Source: Lindgomyces ingoldianus (taxonomy: Eukaryota > Ascomycota > Dothideomycetes > Pleosporales > Lindgomycetaceae). From it: 64,000 nucleotides of DNA. The stretch is taken from NCBI RefSeq assembly GCF_010093535.1, contig NW_022985162.1, forward strand, positions 1,147,213 to 1,211,212, given 5' to 3'. Below are positions 22,896 through 33,639 of the stretch, piece after piece. The notes under the pieces were generated by a model. It ran no database searches. It was not told the origin of the DNA and was given only the letters and a program-made list of their open reading frames with translations. How positions within the stretch are numbered: the first letter of the stretch is position 1; the number at the start of each line of letters is the position of its first letter. Both the position numbers and the translations under genes were made by a program.

Positions 22896-24993
22896 ATGGC
22901 TGTGGACAACTCCCCCTTCCCCCCCAAAGCGAATGGCTTGAAGCCTGACGTCTCCTCGCTCACCGGCGGCAAGTCTGCAATGGCTTACGCACTGAGCGGC
23001 CTTTCCAACCATCGAAATCACGGAGGGAGTGAGGACTCGTGGTCGCCTGATTCGTCTCCGGTGGTGTCGGACGGCGAGGATACAAGGACATTGAAGGTAC
23101 CACAAGCTAGAAGAGCGGGGAATGGCGGGACTAGGAGCACAACTGAAGCTTCAACAGCTTCAATGTCAAGCGATTCTGGCATTCATCTGGATTCCAATGG
23201 CAGTCGAGCGACGGGTCCTATTCCCGGGCAGAAGGACAGGAATGGTAGGCGCAAGAGTATCCAGGTCATCATCGAGAAGTCGGACAAGAAGGGAAGGTAC
23301 ACCCTCACCACGGACGACCCTGAGTTTCGTGAGATAATGCGGTCTGGCATTGAGCGCGAGGCTGCCATTCTGAATGGAAAGAGTCGCAATCGCTTCCGAG
23401 ATCTCGTCTTTACCCGCCAATTCACGACATTTGATCGCCAGAACCCACGAGGCTCCCAGTCGCCCTTCCATGGCTTCTTCACCCTGTTCTGGCTAGCAAT
23501 GGCTCTGTTGCTTCTCAAAATAGCTGCTCAGAACTGGAAGAACCAGGGTTCCGTGTTTGGGAGAGCCGAAATATTGCACCTCATGGTAGATAGAGATCTG
23601 TTTGTCCTCTCACTCACTGATGGGGCTATGGCATTATCCACTAGCTTTGGCTTCTTACTCCAAAAGGCCATTGCGAACAACTACCTCACCTGGGGTGGAT
23701 CAGGATGGGTCATTCAGTCCTTGTGGGAGATATTTTTCGTTGTTAGCGTCATCAGTGTTAGTTTTTATCGGGAATGGTCCTGGACGCATACCGTCTTCAT
23801 CGTTCTTCACGTGTTTGTGTTGCTCATGAAGCAGCACTCATACGCTTTCTACAATGGCTATCGTAAGTATACTATCACTTCCCTCTTCCATCATCCACTG
23901 ACCAAACCCAGTATCGCGGGTTTATCGGCGCAGAACACTACTCGGCCAAAAGCTAGAACAGCTTGAAGAAATGGACGCACAAGAAAGCCCGTCACCAACC
24001 TCCGCAGAAGCGCAAGCCGTAATGGCTTCAGGCCTAGACGATGCTAGCCAACACACTCATATGCATCACCGCCGTAGCATTGGCCCAAAGTATTCCACTA
24101 ACTTCTCCAAAGAACACTCCGAAATCGCTTCCATGGCTCAAGCTATCGAAGACGGTAAGCCTCTTAACGCAGAACAAATCCAAGCCTTCAACCGTGTCCT
24201 CAAAACCGAGATCACAATTCTGGACGAAGAACTCCGAGGCAAATGCACTACCTCTGGCAACTGCTACCCTAAAAACCTAACCCTCACCAACTTGATTGAC
24301 TGGACCTGTCTCCCCACTCTTGTCTACGAACTCGAGTACCCCCGCCAAGAACGCATAAACTGGTGGTACGTCGCCGAGAAAGCCGCGGCTACGCTCGGAG
24401 TAATCTGGATCATGATTATCATCTCTCAAGCCTACCTCTATCCCGTTGTCGTCGAAGTCGTGCGGCAAAAGGAAGCAGGCTTGACACTCGACCAGCGCTG
24501 GAAAGAACTGCCATGGGTCGTGTCAGACATGCTATTCCCCCTCCTCCTCGAACAACTACTCGCCTGGTATGTCATCTGGGAATGTCTCCTCAACGTTCTC
24601 GCAGAGCTCACATGCTTCGCGGACCGCGGCTTCTACGGCGATTGGTGGAACAGCATATCTTGGGATCAATATGCGCGGGACTGGAATCGACCTGTTCACA
24701 ATTTCCTGCTCCGCCACGTCTACCACTCCTCTATCTCAGCGTTCCATCTATCCAAGATGGGCGCCACGTTTGTGACGTTCTTGCTTAGTGCTGTTGTTCA
24801 CGAAATACTGATGTTTTGTCTCTTTAAGAAGGTGAGAGGGTATTTGTTTGCGTTGCAGTTGAGTCAGATTCCACTGGCGGCGATGAGTAGGACGAGGATC
24901 ATGAAGGGGAGGGACACTTTGGGGAATATTATCTTTTGGATGGGACTCTTTATTGGACCGAGTTTGATTACGAGCTTGTATTTGATTGTGTAG
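22896..24993 (+). CDS. ARE2: Sterol O-acyltransferase (MBOAT family, ARE1/ARE2 type)
   Basis: Exons are 22896-23862 and 23912-24993 (682 residues); the 49-bp intron starts gtaagt and ends cccag. The enzyme family transfers an acyl group from acyl-CoA to the sterol 3-hydroxyl in the ER, making steryl esters for lipid droplets. A long polar N-terminus (about residues 1-195) precedes multiple membrane segments. The family motif FYGDWWN lies near residues 562-568 and the catalytic MBOAT histidine sits in a hydrophobic helix (SAVVHEILMF, near 617). The ATG context (caccATGg) is strong. The C-terminus ends in a hydrophobic segment and is complete. Whether it corresponds to yeast ARE1 or ARE2 cannot be told from the sequence alone, so the symbol is approximate. 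Confidence 0.93.
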
Positions 24994-25476
24994 GGGGTTG
25001 TTTAGGGGAAGACTTTGGGCCAGGCGTGGGAAACTGGGATAGTAGGTAAGGTTCTCAAGGGGTGGAGGAGTGAATGGGTGTTAGGGTTTTTACGGTAGAT
25101 TAGGCGAAGATCTCTTCTCACGAAGTGTAGGATCAATGAATTTTGCTTTCGGAAATACTCAGCTTACTTTCTCACGCTCTCTTCCTTCCCTCGAATACCC
25201 AGCAGCCATGTCCTAGCGTTCAATCACATGACCGGCCCTGAATCGTTTCACTACCACCATTGTCCATGCCCCTAACATCTATACAATCACGGGCCATTGT
25301 GGGGCAGAGTCGGCAAGCTGGTTCTAGTTTGGTAACTGAGTGCGGTATTTTGCATCATCGCTATCCGGTGGAAGGAAATAGATAGCCTTGGTAGTGACCT
25401 AGCAGTGCTAAAAAAAAAAAAACACCTCAGGATATTTGAACCATTCCCTTTGTCATACAAACATAATACTATCTAT
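24994..25476. other. Convergent intergenic region
   Basis: This is the 3' flank of two genes that converge. It contains an A-run of about 14 (near 25410-25424) and no gene. Confidence 0.4.
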
Positions 25477-26910
25477 CTATCCATTACGTGAATATTTCGG
25501 GTTCGCTGCATCCACATCAACACATCTCTCTCTCTCTACTCTGATACTCAAATCCGTCCCTATCCTCACTGTTGCCGTCGCAAGCCTCCCCGGCGAAGCC
25601 ATCAACCGTTCCGTCGGAAACCCTTCCTGATCCACAAGACCTGCGCCAGAAACAAGGATATCCGTCAAGGGATAAGGATCCACATCTTTCTTCCCTCGCC
25701 CCTTCCCCCAGTTCCCCACAGATACCGTCCTTAACCCTAACGAGAGTCTCCCAGATCTGGATCGCGAGCGCGGTTGTTGATCTGACTTCCCCGTTGATTT
25801 TGATCTTTGAGACGGCACGAACGTCGATCTTAGTGCGTTGGAAGCTCGCGAGAAACAGGGGTTCATGACCGGTAAACAACCGGCTAGGACTGCGAGGGCG
25901 GCTTCTAGGACTGTAAAGATGACAGCCGGGGGAGAAGACCAGGTTAGGTCGTTGAAGTCGAGGATGGTAACGTAGTAGACGCGGGTTGCTGTTATTACAA
26001 CAATCCTACGTATCCAAGGGGATTGGAGTCAGCCAGTCTGTCGGTCGGAGAGTGGTTTGTAAGGGGGGAGAGTGGATGACCGTACAAAAATCCTAGACCA
26101 AACATCACAGTGAGCTTGACCTTCTTCGCAATCCCCATCTTCAATCCCCATAGCACCGGCATCGGCAAGCCGACGCACATCAAGTCGAATAAAAGCGCAG
26201 CAATAGACCCACCTAGCCAGAACATATGGATATCAAAGCACTTGCCTCCCCCAGGTAATTTCTTATTCCAGAGGTATTCGAAAGGCCGACATGTTAGGAA
26301 CGCGGCGATGACGAAACCAGCCCAGAACATTAATTGTAGGATTAGGAGGAATTTACAGGTTATTCGGAGCCAGACTTGGGGGAAGAGGGAGATGTAGAGA
26401 TGGGTGATGGACATTTTGACAAAGGTGAGGGCGGAGACCATGAAGACAGGAGTTATTACGAGGACCTACGTGGTAGGCATGAGTGGCCGAAACTAAGAGG
26501 AATTAGGGCAAGAGGAGGACAGACAAACCTTCAGATCAATCACCAGGGCAGTGTGGAGGTTTTTGCGAGGGATATCTTTCAAATGAGCCCCGACTCCTCC
26601 TTTCACATCCGCTTGCCATCGTGTTAGCTCATTATATTGCTTCTGATGCAATATACGTGCTCTCACCAATAGTCGACACAACGACCAAACCTACAGTCGA
26701 AGCCTTGATCTCATCAGCGCCTTATAAAATTCAAAGTGGAAGTAAGAAGATCATACGTACGTATGCAAGAAGCATCAAATAATCATTGAGCGACCATTTT
26801 GTATGCGTAATCTCACGAGCCCAAACACGGCCTCCAAAAGGAATCGTCGCGAAGACAAATGATATCCAGAAGACGGTCAGTTGGGATACCTGCTGACTCG
26901 TTCCGATCAT
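25477..26910 (-). CDS. Fungal rhodopsin-domain integral membrane protein
   Basis: Exons on the minus strand are 26761-26910, 26667-26703, 26529-26611, 26086-26465 and 25477-26005 (392 residues); introns are 57, 55, 63 and 80 bp. All phases fit and the spliced protein reads through. The family signature is visible: a Trp-rich start with RVWAR and LNDYLMLLAY after helix 1-2, an extracellular loop with DVKGGVGAH, then helices with FVKMSITHLYI, a CRPFEYLWNK loop, LPMPVLW, and the last helix with a conserved proline (GCLPVMNP). The soluble tail (about 270-392) is Arg/Ser-rich. Relatives are membrane proteins of unknown ligand, some described as Pth11-like sensors; a CFEM domain is absent here. The second exon is only 37 bp, so this model deserves transcript support. 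Confidence 0.85.
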
Positions 26911-27822
26911 GACGGTCAAATTAGAGCGGAAAGTTGTAGGGTTATGGGGTTGGTAGAATGTCAGGCCTGCGAAGCCTTATACCTGTTTCTGTATGCATGT
27001 CATGAAGCTGATAAGAATGCAAGCCGGCATTAGTAAAAGATCTGTGGTTGTGCATCAAATTCATTTATTTCGAAGTCCGAAGGAGTGTCGTGCAGGAACC
27101 TTCAATCTGATAATCCTGATTGGTGAAGTGCTATGTAAATACGAGAATGGATGTGCGACACCTGTATCCACCTCAGGGGAACTGGCTTCACGCAACGGCT
27201 AGTCTGGCCTCAAACTTGTGCGACGTTGGGTTGGAGTCCGGGAGTGTGTTTGGGGGAGGAACCGAGTCCGAAGTCCGGGGTAGTGCTTCACCAAAAGAGA
27301 ATGTGGCGGGATCCTTTTTACCCTTTCATAGATCCTTCTGTTACTGATCTTTTGCTCAACTCAAGGCTTTGGGGAAACACTCGCCTGTTCCTGCCGTCAA
27401 AGATAGATTCGCTGCACAACAGTTCAAGTCAGTTCCATTGTTAGACGACACCGGTCAACTGCGCTGACAGAGGGAACCAGGCCACGGCCCGTTTGATCAG
27501 GAAACTCTTCGTTGCACTAAACCGCTCCGCTCGTATTGAGCTCCATATCAGCATTTTCAAGGTATCTATTACTCTGGTTGAGGTGAAGCAAGCGAAGCTG
27601 AAGTGGCATTGGTGCGGATATTACGGCTTGCCCCGAATACCTACGGTGGGAGCTAAGTAGGAGCGAAGTGCACAACGAGGCGTATGCATGAGGGGAGTGT
27701 GAGATAGTGCACTATGTTGGAGTCTAGTGGCATGCATTACTAGTGAGAGCCGATAAACGATGGACCATAACTATCCCCGCCGAATTACCTCAGCAACTCC
27801 ACATCCCTTCTTTCCTCGCACC
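26911..27822. other. Intergenic region, no recognised gene
   Basis: Short overlapping plus-strand frames at 26993-27444 show no domain or splice logic. The rhodopsin-domain gene promoter should lie at the left end. Confidence 0.4.
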
Positions 27823-28376
27823 TCACAACCCTTTCACCCCGCTCTTTGCCGTAGCGTCCCTCTTCACGACCCAAATTCTATCACCCCTAGGTAGGTGGTC
27901 CCACCATTCGCGCTTCACTCCTAGCCTCCTCATAAGGAGTAGGAGGGAATCGGCTATAGCACTGTATAGGAAAACGCGTCGAATGAGGGCCGCACTGGAA
28001 AAGCCGATGGACGGCGTGAGCTGCGGAACACAGTATTTCAGCGGGAACGTTCTGAGCAGGAAGGTATTGGTTTCGTATAACACAGGTAGAGCTTCATCGT
28101 AGAGAGTTCTGCAAACGCGAAGGTTGGTGGGGTACAGCGATTTCGAGCGGCGAAGACGCCTGGGTGACAGGTTGCGATCAAGATAATGTAGGACTCCGCA
28201 TCGAAGAGGAGAATCTCGTAGATGTGCAGGCGCAGTTCGGCGGGGAGGGAGAGGAAGCGAAATGGTCGGTCGCTCTCGCTGCGGTTGGAGAGTGGGAGTG
28301 TCGACTTGAAGGAGTCTCGCGGACCGGAAGCGTGATCGAGGTATTTGGGGGTGTGTATGGGCGGATCTGAGAACAA
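27823..28376 (-). pseudogene. F-box-like domain gene with a frameshift
   Basis: Reading from 28376 on the minus strand, the first part carries an F-box-like fungal motif (FRFLSLPAELRLHIYEILLF). After about 28200 the natural continuation lies in another frame: VLHYLDRNLSPRRL, then LRVCRTLYDEALPVLYETN and NTFLLRTFP, ending at 27823. The second part reads like the typical LRVCR..YEEALPVLY.NNTF segment that follows these F-box-like domains in fungal proteins. No intron of normal size fits between the two parts, so I infer a one-base insertion or deletion near 28195-28203 (a recent mutation or a sequencing error). The joined product would be about 185 residues, short for the family, so the C-terminus may also be truncated. 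Confidence 0.6.
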
Positions 28377-28691
28377 TTAACGTTCCCGGTTTCTATTTTA
28401 CCCGTTGTGTGGATGGGGACGGGGATTAGAGATGTCGAGAGCTAAGGGGTTCGCTGGGCAAGGGAACGAGGTCAGTTGTTCAACCTGCGCACGCTATCAC
28501 GTGATTTCAAATCGCCAATTAAGTTTAACTACCAGAGAACAAAGATACAGTTAGGATCACCTCTCTAGCCTCCTACTAGTGAAAATCTGTCAAAATGCAT
28601 TAAATGTAACCCTCCATGTACCACTACAGTTCAGGGGCGGTGTGCAGAAATCAGCCAAGGGGCAAAGACAGGTCCCCTTGCTACTTGGTAG
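28377..28691. other. Short intergenic region
   Basis: It lies between the F-box-like remnant promoter and the 3' end of the Myb gene. No gene is seen. Confidence 0.4.
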
Positions 28692-29867
28692 CTACTCATC
28701 ATCACTCGCAGAGATAAACTCATTCGACTTGCCCTCTTCCCGTTTAGCCTTTTTGGCCTTCCCTGAAGCCCTCAGATCCTTTCCTGCCTTCCTCTTCTTC
28801 CCGTTTGCCAAGCTCTGCACCTCGTCAATCTCGGTCTTGCCCTCAGCACTCCCCTCTTGTTTCTTCTTGATTTTCTTGCCCGATTTTTCCTTGGGTTGGT
28901 GCTTGGGAAAAATCAGGCCAGCTCCTTCTTTGGTCTGTAATTGCTTCCATTTAGATAAGCATTGTAGACGACTCCGCGTAGCTCCCATCTTCTGGCTGAC
29001 GGTATGCCAATTGATATCATTCATGACATCGTATCCACGAAGTGTCTTCCCTTCGCTAGCGTGCTCATATGTGAGCAAGTCGACGACGTCCGAAACAGCC
29101 TGTCTTAACATCTCTTCCTCGTCTTGCGTCCAGCGAGAAGTCTTCAAGTTCTCACCGTACTGGATGTAGTTCCGCCAGCGGTCATAGCAGTCGCCAGCAG
29201 ACCGAGTACCCAAGAGCTTCGAGATCTTTGTCCATTGCTTGGGGAATGACTCTTCGAAACTCTTCAAGAGATCGTCTTCCTTCTGGGTCCACCGACCTGC
29301 AGCATTCTTGTAGCCATTGTAGCGACGCCGGACAAACCGCTGAACAGATGTGCTGGTACGTGCGGGCAGAATATCGTGCATTTCCTTCCAGAATGCACGG
29401 ATATGGGCTTTCTTTCGCCTCTCCTCGTCGTGGTCATCATCACGCTCCTCGGAATATTTAGTGGGAATTGTGTACTCGAGAGTTGCAACAAGCTCCTCCG
29501 TATCTAGCTGGAATCGTTTCATGTATGCAGTGATAGCTCTTCGCAGGAGTTCTTGTTCATCGGAGGTGTATTCGCCCCGGCTACGAAGGTCCGGTGGGCT
29601 TCCCAAGTCACGGGTGTCTTGGAGCGCTTTCTCGGCGCCCATCTGCTCATCCTCGCCCACCCCGCTCTTCCTGACCCAGCGCTTCTTACCGCCTAGAGCT
29701 TCTTTGGCTATGGGGCTCATATCTTTGGCTGGAAGTGAAGGAACGCGTTGAGTCATAGGCGCGTTCTCCGACGTGATAGAGGTAAAAGGGTCAGGCAAAG
29801 GAGAGCTACATGGGCTTTGAGAGGAAGTTACAGATTTTGGTTCCATTTGTGAGGAAGTGTTGCCCAT
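28692..29867 (-). CDS. Myb/SANT-domain DNA-binding protein (Reb1/RNA pol I terminator-like)
   Basis: This is a single exon of 391 residues; the ATG at 29867 is the first in frame. A low-complexity start is followed by a divergent Myb-like unit (AFWKEMHDILP...SVQRFVRRRYN, about residues 158-188), a clear Myb repeat (GRWTQKEDDLL...WRNYIQYG, about 190-237) and a second one interrupted by an insert (SRWTQDEEEML...INWHTVSQKMG...CLSKWKQL, about 245-312). The C-terminus is Lys-rich with nuclear-localisation-type runs (GKKRKAGK, KAKKAKREE). This arrangement is that of Reb1/TTF-I-type factors, which bind rDNA terminators and promoters and stop RNA polymerase I. The identification is by domain layout; the N-terminus is shorter than in many relatives, and an upstream exon could be missing. 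Confidence 0.85.
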   Translation of the reverse strand: MGNTSSQMEPKSVTSSQSPCSSPLPDPFTSITSENAPMTQRVPSLPAKDMSPIAKEALGGKKRWVRKSGVGEDEQMGAEKALQDTRDLGSPPDLRSRGEYTSDEQELLRRAITAYMKRFQLDTEELVATLEYTIPTKYSEERDDDHDEERRKKAHIRAFWKEMHDILPARTSTSVQRFVRRRYNGYKNAAGRWTQKEDDLLKSFEESFPKQWTKISKLLGTRSAGDCYDRWRNYIQYGENLKTSRWTQDEEEMLRQAVSDVVDLLTYEHASEGKTLRGYDVMNDINWHTVSQKMGATRSRLQCLSKWKQLQTKEGAGLIFPKHQPKEKSGKKIKKKQEGSAEGKTEIDEVQSLANGKKRKAGKDLRASGKAKKAKREEGKSNEFISASDDE

Positions 29868-30749
29868 CTCCAAGGCGGAATGGGCAGCTATGGGTGGGGG
29901 GGTTGGGAATCTGAGGTTTGCTGTTGCTGGGTAAGTTTGGGCTCATGCTTTCAAGCTAGTAATTTTGGGTTTAGCGTGCCCGGGCCAACAGTAGCCGCAT
30001 CAACAGCAAGGTCCTACGGCAACTTCGAACCTGCAACATCCTCAGACAACACTATCTTGTATAAGTTGCATTTAGAAGGGGCGCAGAAGAGATTAAAAGA
30101 AAGCAAAAGTATTGGTACTCTCATATTTTGCCACAAACCCTCTTAAAATACCCAAAAACCAATGGCATGTTAATGGGCAAATACCTAGGAGAATGAAGAA
30201 AGAGATATATTCCAAATAGATTCCATCGCGGAAACAGCTACATTTTTGGTCTAGGGATAGGAGCTGTATAAGCTAGTGAAAAATAATGAAATGGGTCCTT
30301 AAATACAAGACGTCTCCAAATTAGGGAACAGAATTTAGCCCAGGAGAAACACTGCTCCAGCAGTACTACGCGCAAACATGGACACAGTATATTATTATCA
30401 TACACCGCCATATCGCATAATGTATAAGCGGTCAGGAATAGGCAATGTTTAATGCCATTTTGCATGCAATATGTTGGTGTGCGGAAAAGGTCGAATGATA
30501 AGCGGAATGGACATCCTATTGCTTCTTCTTACCTGGTATTAGCCAGAGAAAGGGGTGGAAGACATTTCACGTCCCCCATGGTAGTCACGACCTACAGGTT
30601 CTGCATTACTATCACCCATTTCCGCCCAACTCCTTACTAGAATGTCAGGAAGTTACGACCTCAAGGACTGCCAAGAAACATGCCGATGGTAGGCCATTTT
30701 CCCACCTTTCTCTTCTTCTCCCTCTCTCTCCCTCACTGCACATATCCCC
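29868..30749. other. Divergent intergenic region
   Basis: It contains promoters for the Myb gene (left) and the Pmp3-like gene (right). A short frame starting ATG at 30643 (MSGSYDLKDCQETCR) ends before a gtaggc donor-like site and could be a leader exon, but no acceptor before 30750 supports it. CT-rich sequence (30700-30735) precedes the ATG at 30750. Confidence 0.4.
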
Positions 30750-32359
30750 ATGCCGACCGTCTACGTGCAATACGGCGTGCTACCGCCAGAAATCCAGTTC
30801 GGCACTGGAGAGCAGCTCGAGGTCATACACTACATCATCTTCCAGACCGCTGCTATCTTCTGTCCGCCTCTCTTATTTGTCTTCTGCGGTCTTCCGAACC
30901 GCGCTCGCTGGCGAGATATGCGATACAACATAGCCTACACCTCCATGGGGTGGATCCCGGGAGTCTATCATGCCTCACTGTTCCTGCACGACGTCTGGCG
31001 TGTTGGGCATCAGTTAGAGCCAAAGACATTCCACCCAAAAGCATCATTGCCTATGCACTCGAAGCCCGAGAGCCTGGAGAAGCCCTCACAGTCCAGCGAG
31101 CAGTCGAAGAGTCGGAATACATCACAAACAGGGACAAATGCGACACCGCCCATCTCGATAGCCAGTTGCCCTGCATGTCGCCAGGAGGTGAAGGAGACAC
31201 CTTCCGACATGGTGCAGTCCCTCGATCCTATACAGGAAGATGAAGGCAACTTCAGCCCTACTCCCGGAGCCTACAGCCTCACGGAAACAAACCTCGCGCG
31301 AGTGCCTTCTGGTCGAAACCCTGAGCTTGGAATCCCAAATATTGTCATTGAGCGCAAAGCGACAGCCGATCGATCACCAGAGAGTTCCGAAGATTCTGAT
31401 ACCACGATCCACGCGGGGGGTATTGTGTTTACAGGTAAAGACAATGACTGTGCCCCTACTCCAATACTTCCTATCAATGTAAACGTACATCTGCTTACTC
31501 TAATTCCATAGAGCCTCCTCATTCGGCCATGGAAAGCCCCCCATCTATGACAAACAGACTCGCAGTCCCTTCTCGCGGTGGACCACCTCCCACAGCCGGC
31601 ACGCCCCGAGCATCAATAGAGACGGTTTCTACCAAAGCCACGGGACGATCGTACGGACACCAGCAACATGTGACACATAAGCAACTCCACAGCCGGAATC
31701 CACGGGCCAAAAAGCACTTCACGGAAGGTAGCGAGGGCGGCACGGCGGACAAACTTTGTAAACGCCACCAGGCCGAAAAGCACCATTCAAGCATGCAATC
31801 ACGCCGTTCGGCCACGAGTTTGAGCTCCAACATGTCCATCCGCACCGCTAAGTCATGGTCCTCGGGTCACAGCGTGATATCGATGATCAAGGGGACGGCG
31901 CACAAACCGTCATACCTAGAGCATAAGGAGTTCTGTCAGCTGTGCAAGCGCTGTGAGCAATGCTACAGGCAGTTCGTTGATCGCGAGGAAGCCATCATCG
32001 CTCACCAGTACAAATCGGTCGATGCAGGCCACAGGAAGGACGGAAGCGGCGATAGTCGTGGGAGCGGCGACCTGGAACCAGAATCTAGAGCGCGACACCA
32101 TGCGGAACATCACCATGTTGAGGGTTGTCTGTGCGTAGCCTGCACAGCGACGACCGAGCTGCCAGATGACCTCCAGCCGCACGTTATGGGATGCATGTGC
32201 CTTAGGTGTAAGCCTAAGCCAATGCCTTGGTTTCCGGAGGAGAAGGTGGTGTCGAAGACACTGGAGAGTCTGGAACACAAACAAGCTTTGTATTCGCGTG
32301 GCGCGCCTGGGACTGTGTTTGGTATTTCTGGCTTGCCTATGGGGGGTTATGGCTATTAA
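30750..32359 (+). CDS. Pmp3-like (UPF0057) membrane domain protein with long cysteine-motif tail
   Basis: Exons are 30750-31434 and 31512-32359 (about 510 residues); the 77-bp intron starts gtaaag and ends catag. Residues about 28-85 form two hydrophobic segments with the pattern AIFCPPLLFVF ... YTSMGWIPGVYHASL, which resembles the PPLAVF...LGYIPGIIHA pattern of the small Pmp3/RCI2 stress proteins, normally only about 55 residues. The remaining 420 residues are polar, Ser/Thr-rich and contain three cysteine clusters: CQLCKRCEQC (about 393-402), GCLCVAC and GCMCLRC, the last two in a repeated GCxCxxC form. The tail could bind a metal or be palmitoylated. Its function is unknown; the Pmp3 assignment rests on pattern only. 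Confidence 0.75.
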
Positions 32360-32519
32360 TGATATATTGCTGTTTTGGAGAACGGGGACTAAAGGATAAG
32401 ACGGCATGCTAGCTCACAGGGCTTAATTGCGCAGAAGTATCCATTGGGGCTACGAAGTAGTATATCAAGTCCACTTCCTGTAATGTAGAAGTTAACATCT
32501 GGTTTCCTTTCACCTTCCC

Positions 32520-33569
32520 CTAGAGGTTCTCGAATGCGTCTCCATGGTCTACTGCCGAAGCACCTATGATTGTCTTACGGAACTTCCATAGCATCCCACT
32601 AACCTTTCTTCCTTCAGTCAGCCATCCTGCCCAAACCAAAGCCCCAAAACACAGCATCTTCAGCGCTAACACGAGTGTCCCAACCAATGTCCCGGGGCCT
32701 AGTCTGTCGCCTGCGCGACGAAAGGAGCTCAAGCCTAGGAAGCTGCAGAGAAGAGATGCTGGGATGCTGAGGGGGAGGTTTAGGGTGAGAAAGATGAGGA
32801 TTCGTGAGAGGGACCAGGAATGGGTGAATTGAATGGCTATCAGGGTGTCTGGGAGGGAGTGTGGCTGGAAATGTGATTGGTAGTGGAGTGGCGATAGGGT
32901 CGGGGTGTTAATATTCTTGCCTTTACCCTCGCCCCTCATCCTTCCCTCTGTGTGCTGAGGCTCCAGAGACGAAGACACATTACTAGCAGCCACCCTCCTT
33001 ACCCAATACACCCACATATACCTCACTTTCCCACACCTAAGGCAGTTATACAAATCCCACAACTCCTTCTCCGTAAATAAATTCTTCATACCCACTCCTC
33101 CCCTACTCCTACTCTCCAAATCTAACCCCCTTACATCCCCAGCCTCCTCAAGCTGGAGCAGCAGTCTAGCCGCAGACTCTGAATATCGTTGTCTGTGTCC
33201 AAGTCCGCTCTAGAGATTTATACGACCGAGTTTTATGGATTGGAGTTGGCGAGCGGAGAGCTTATGTAGGAGCCAGGGACCTGCGAGGCGGTTGTAGGAG
33301 GTGCAGAGATGGGTGGCTAGGAAGTAGTCTTCGAAGTCGAGGATTACGGTTTCTGAGATTCTTGGGCTGTGGACGGTGTGTTTGGTTGTAGTGTTGGGGT
33401 TTTTAGCTGCGGATTGAGACTTGGATTTAGACTTAGGCTTAAAGCCACAGTTCGGCGAGGAAGCAGTCATCGTCAGGCTACTCGGCACAACGACCTTCCC
33501 GACAATGCGCCTTACACCTTCTTCTCCAGGCTTATTCCTCAGCATCAAAAGAGCCACACTCTCGCTCAC
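32520..33569 (-). pseudogene. Two-TM protein gene interrupted by an in-frame TAG
   Basis: On the minus strand one frame runs from about 33569 to the stop at 33210-33212 and then continues in the same frame without another stop to 32520. The upstream part contains TVILDFEDYFLATHLC and RLAGPWLLHKL; the downstream part contains SESAARLLLQLEEAGDVRG, KELWDLYNCLRCGKVRYMW, and two hydrophobic segments (SRILIFLTLNLPLSIPASL and TLVGTLVLALKMLCFGALV). The reading quality on both sides of the TAG suggests one gene with a nonsense mutation; no normal-size intron removes it. A start may lie at 33629 (MGELEEVERRRR), with a frame break or a 104-bp gtgagc intron behind it. I do not recognise the family. Confidence 0.5.
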
Positions 33570-33639
33570 TCTGCAACCAGCTGCAGCCGCCGTCGTCGTT
33601 CCACTTCCTCCAACTCCCCCATCTGATCAATTGGGCCTT

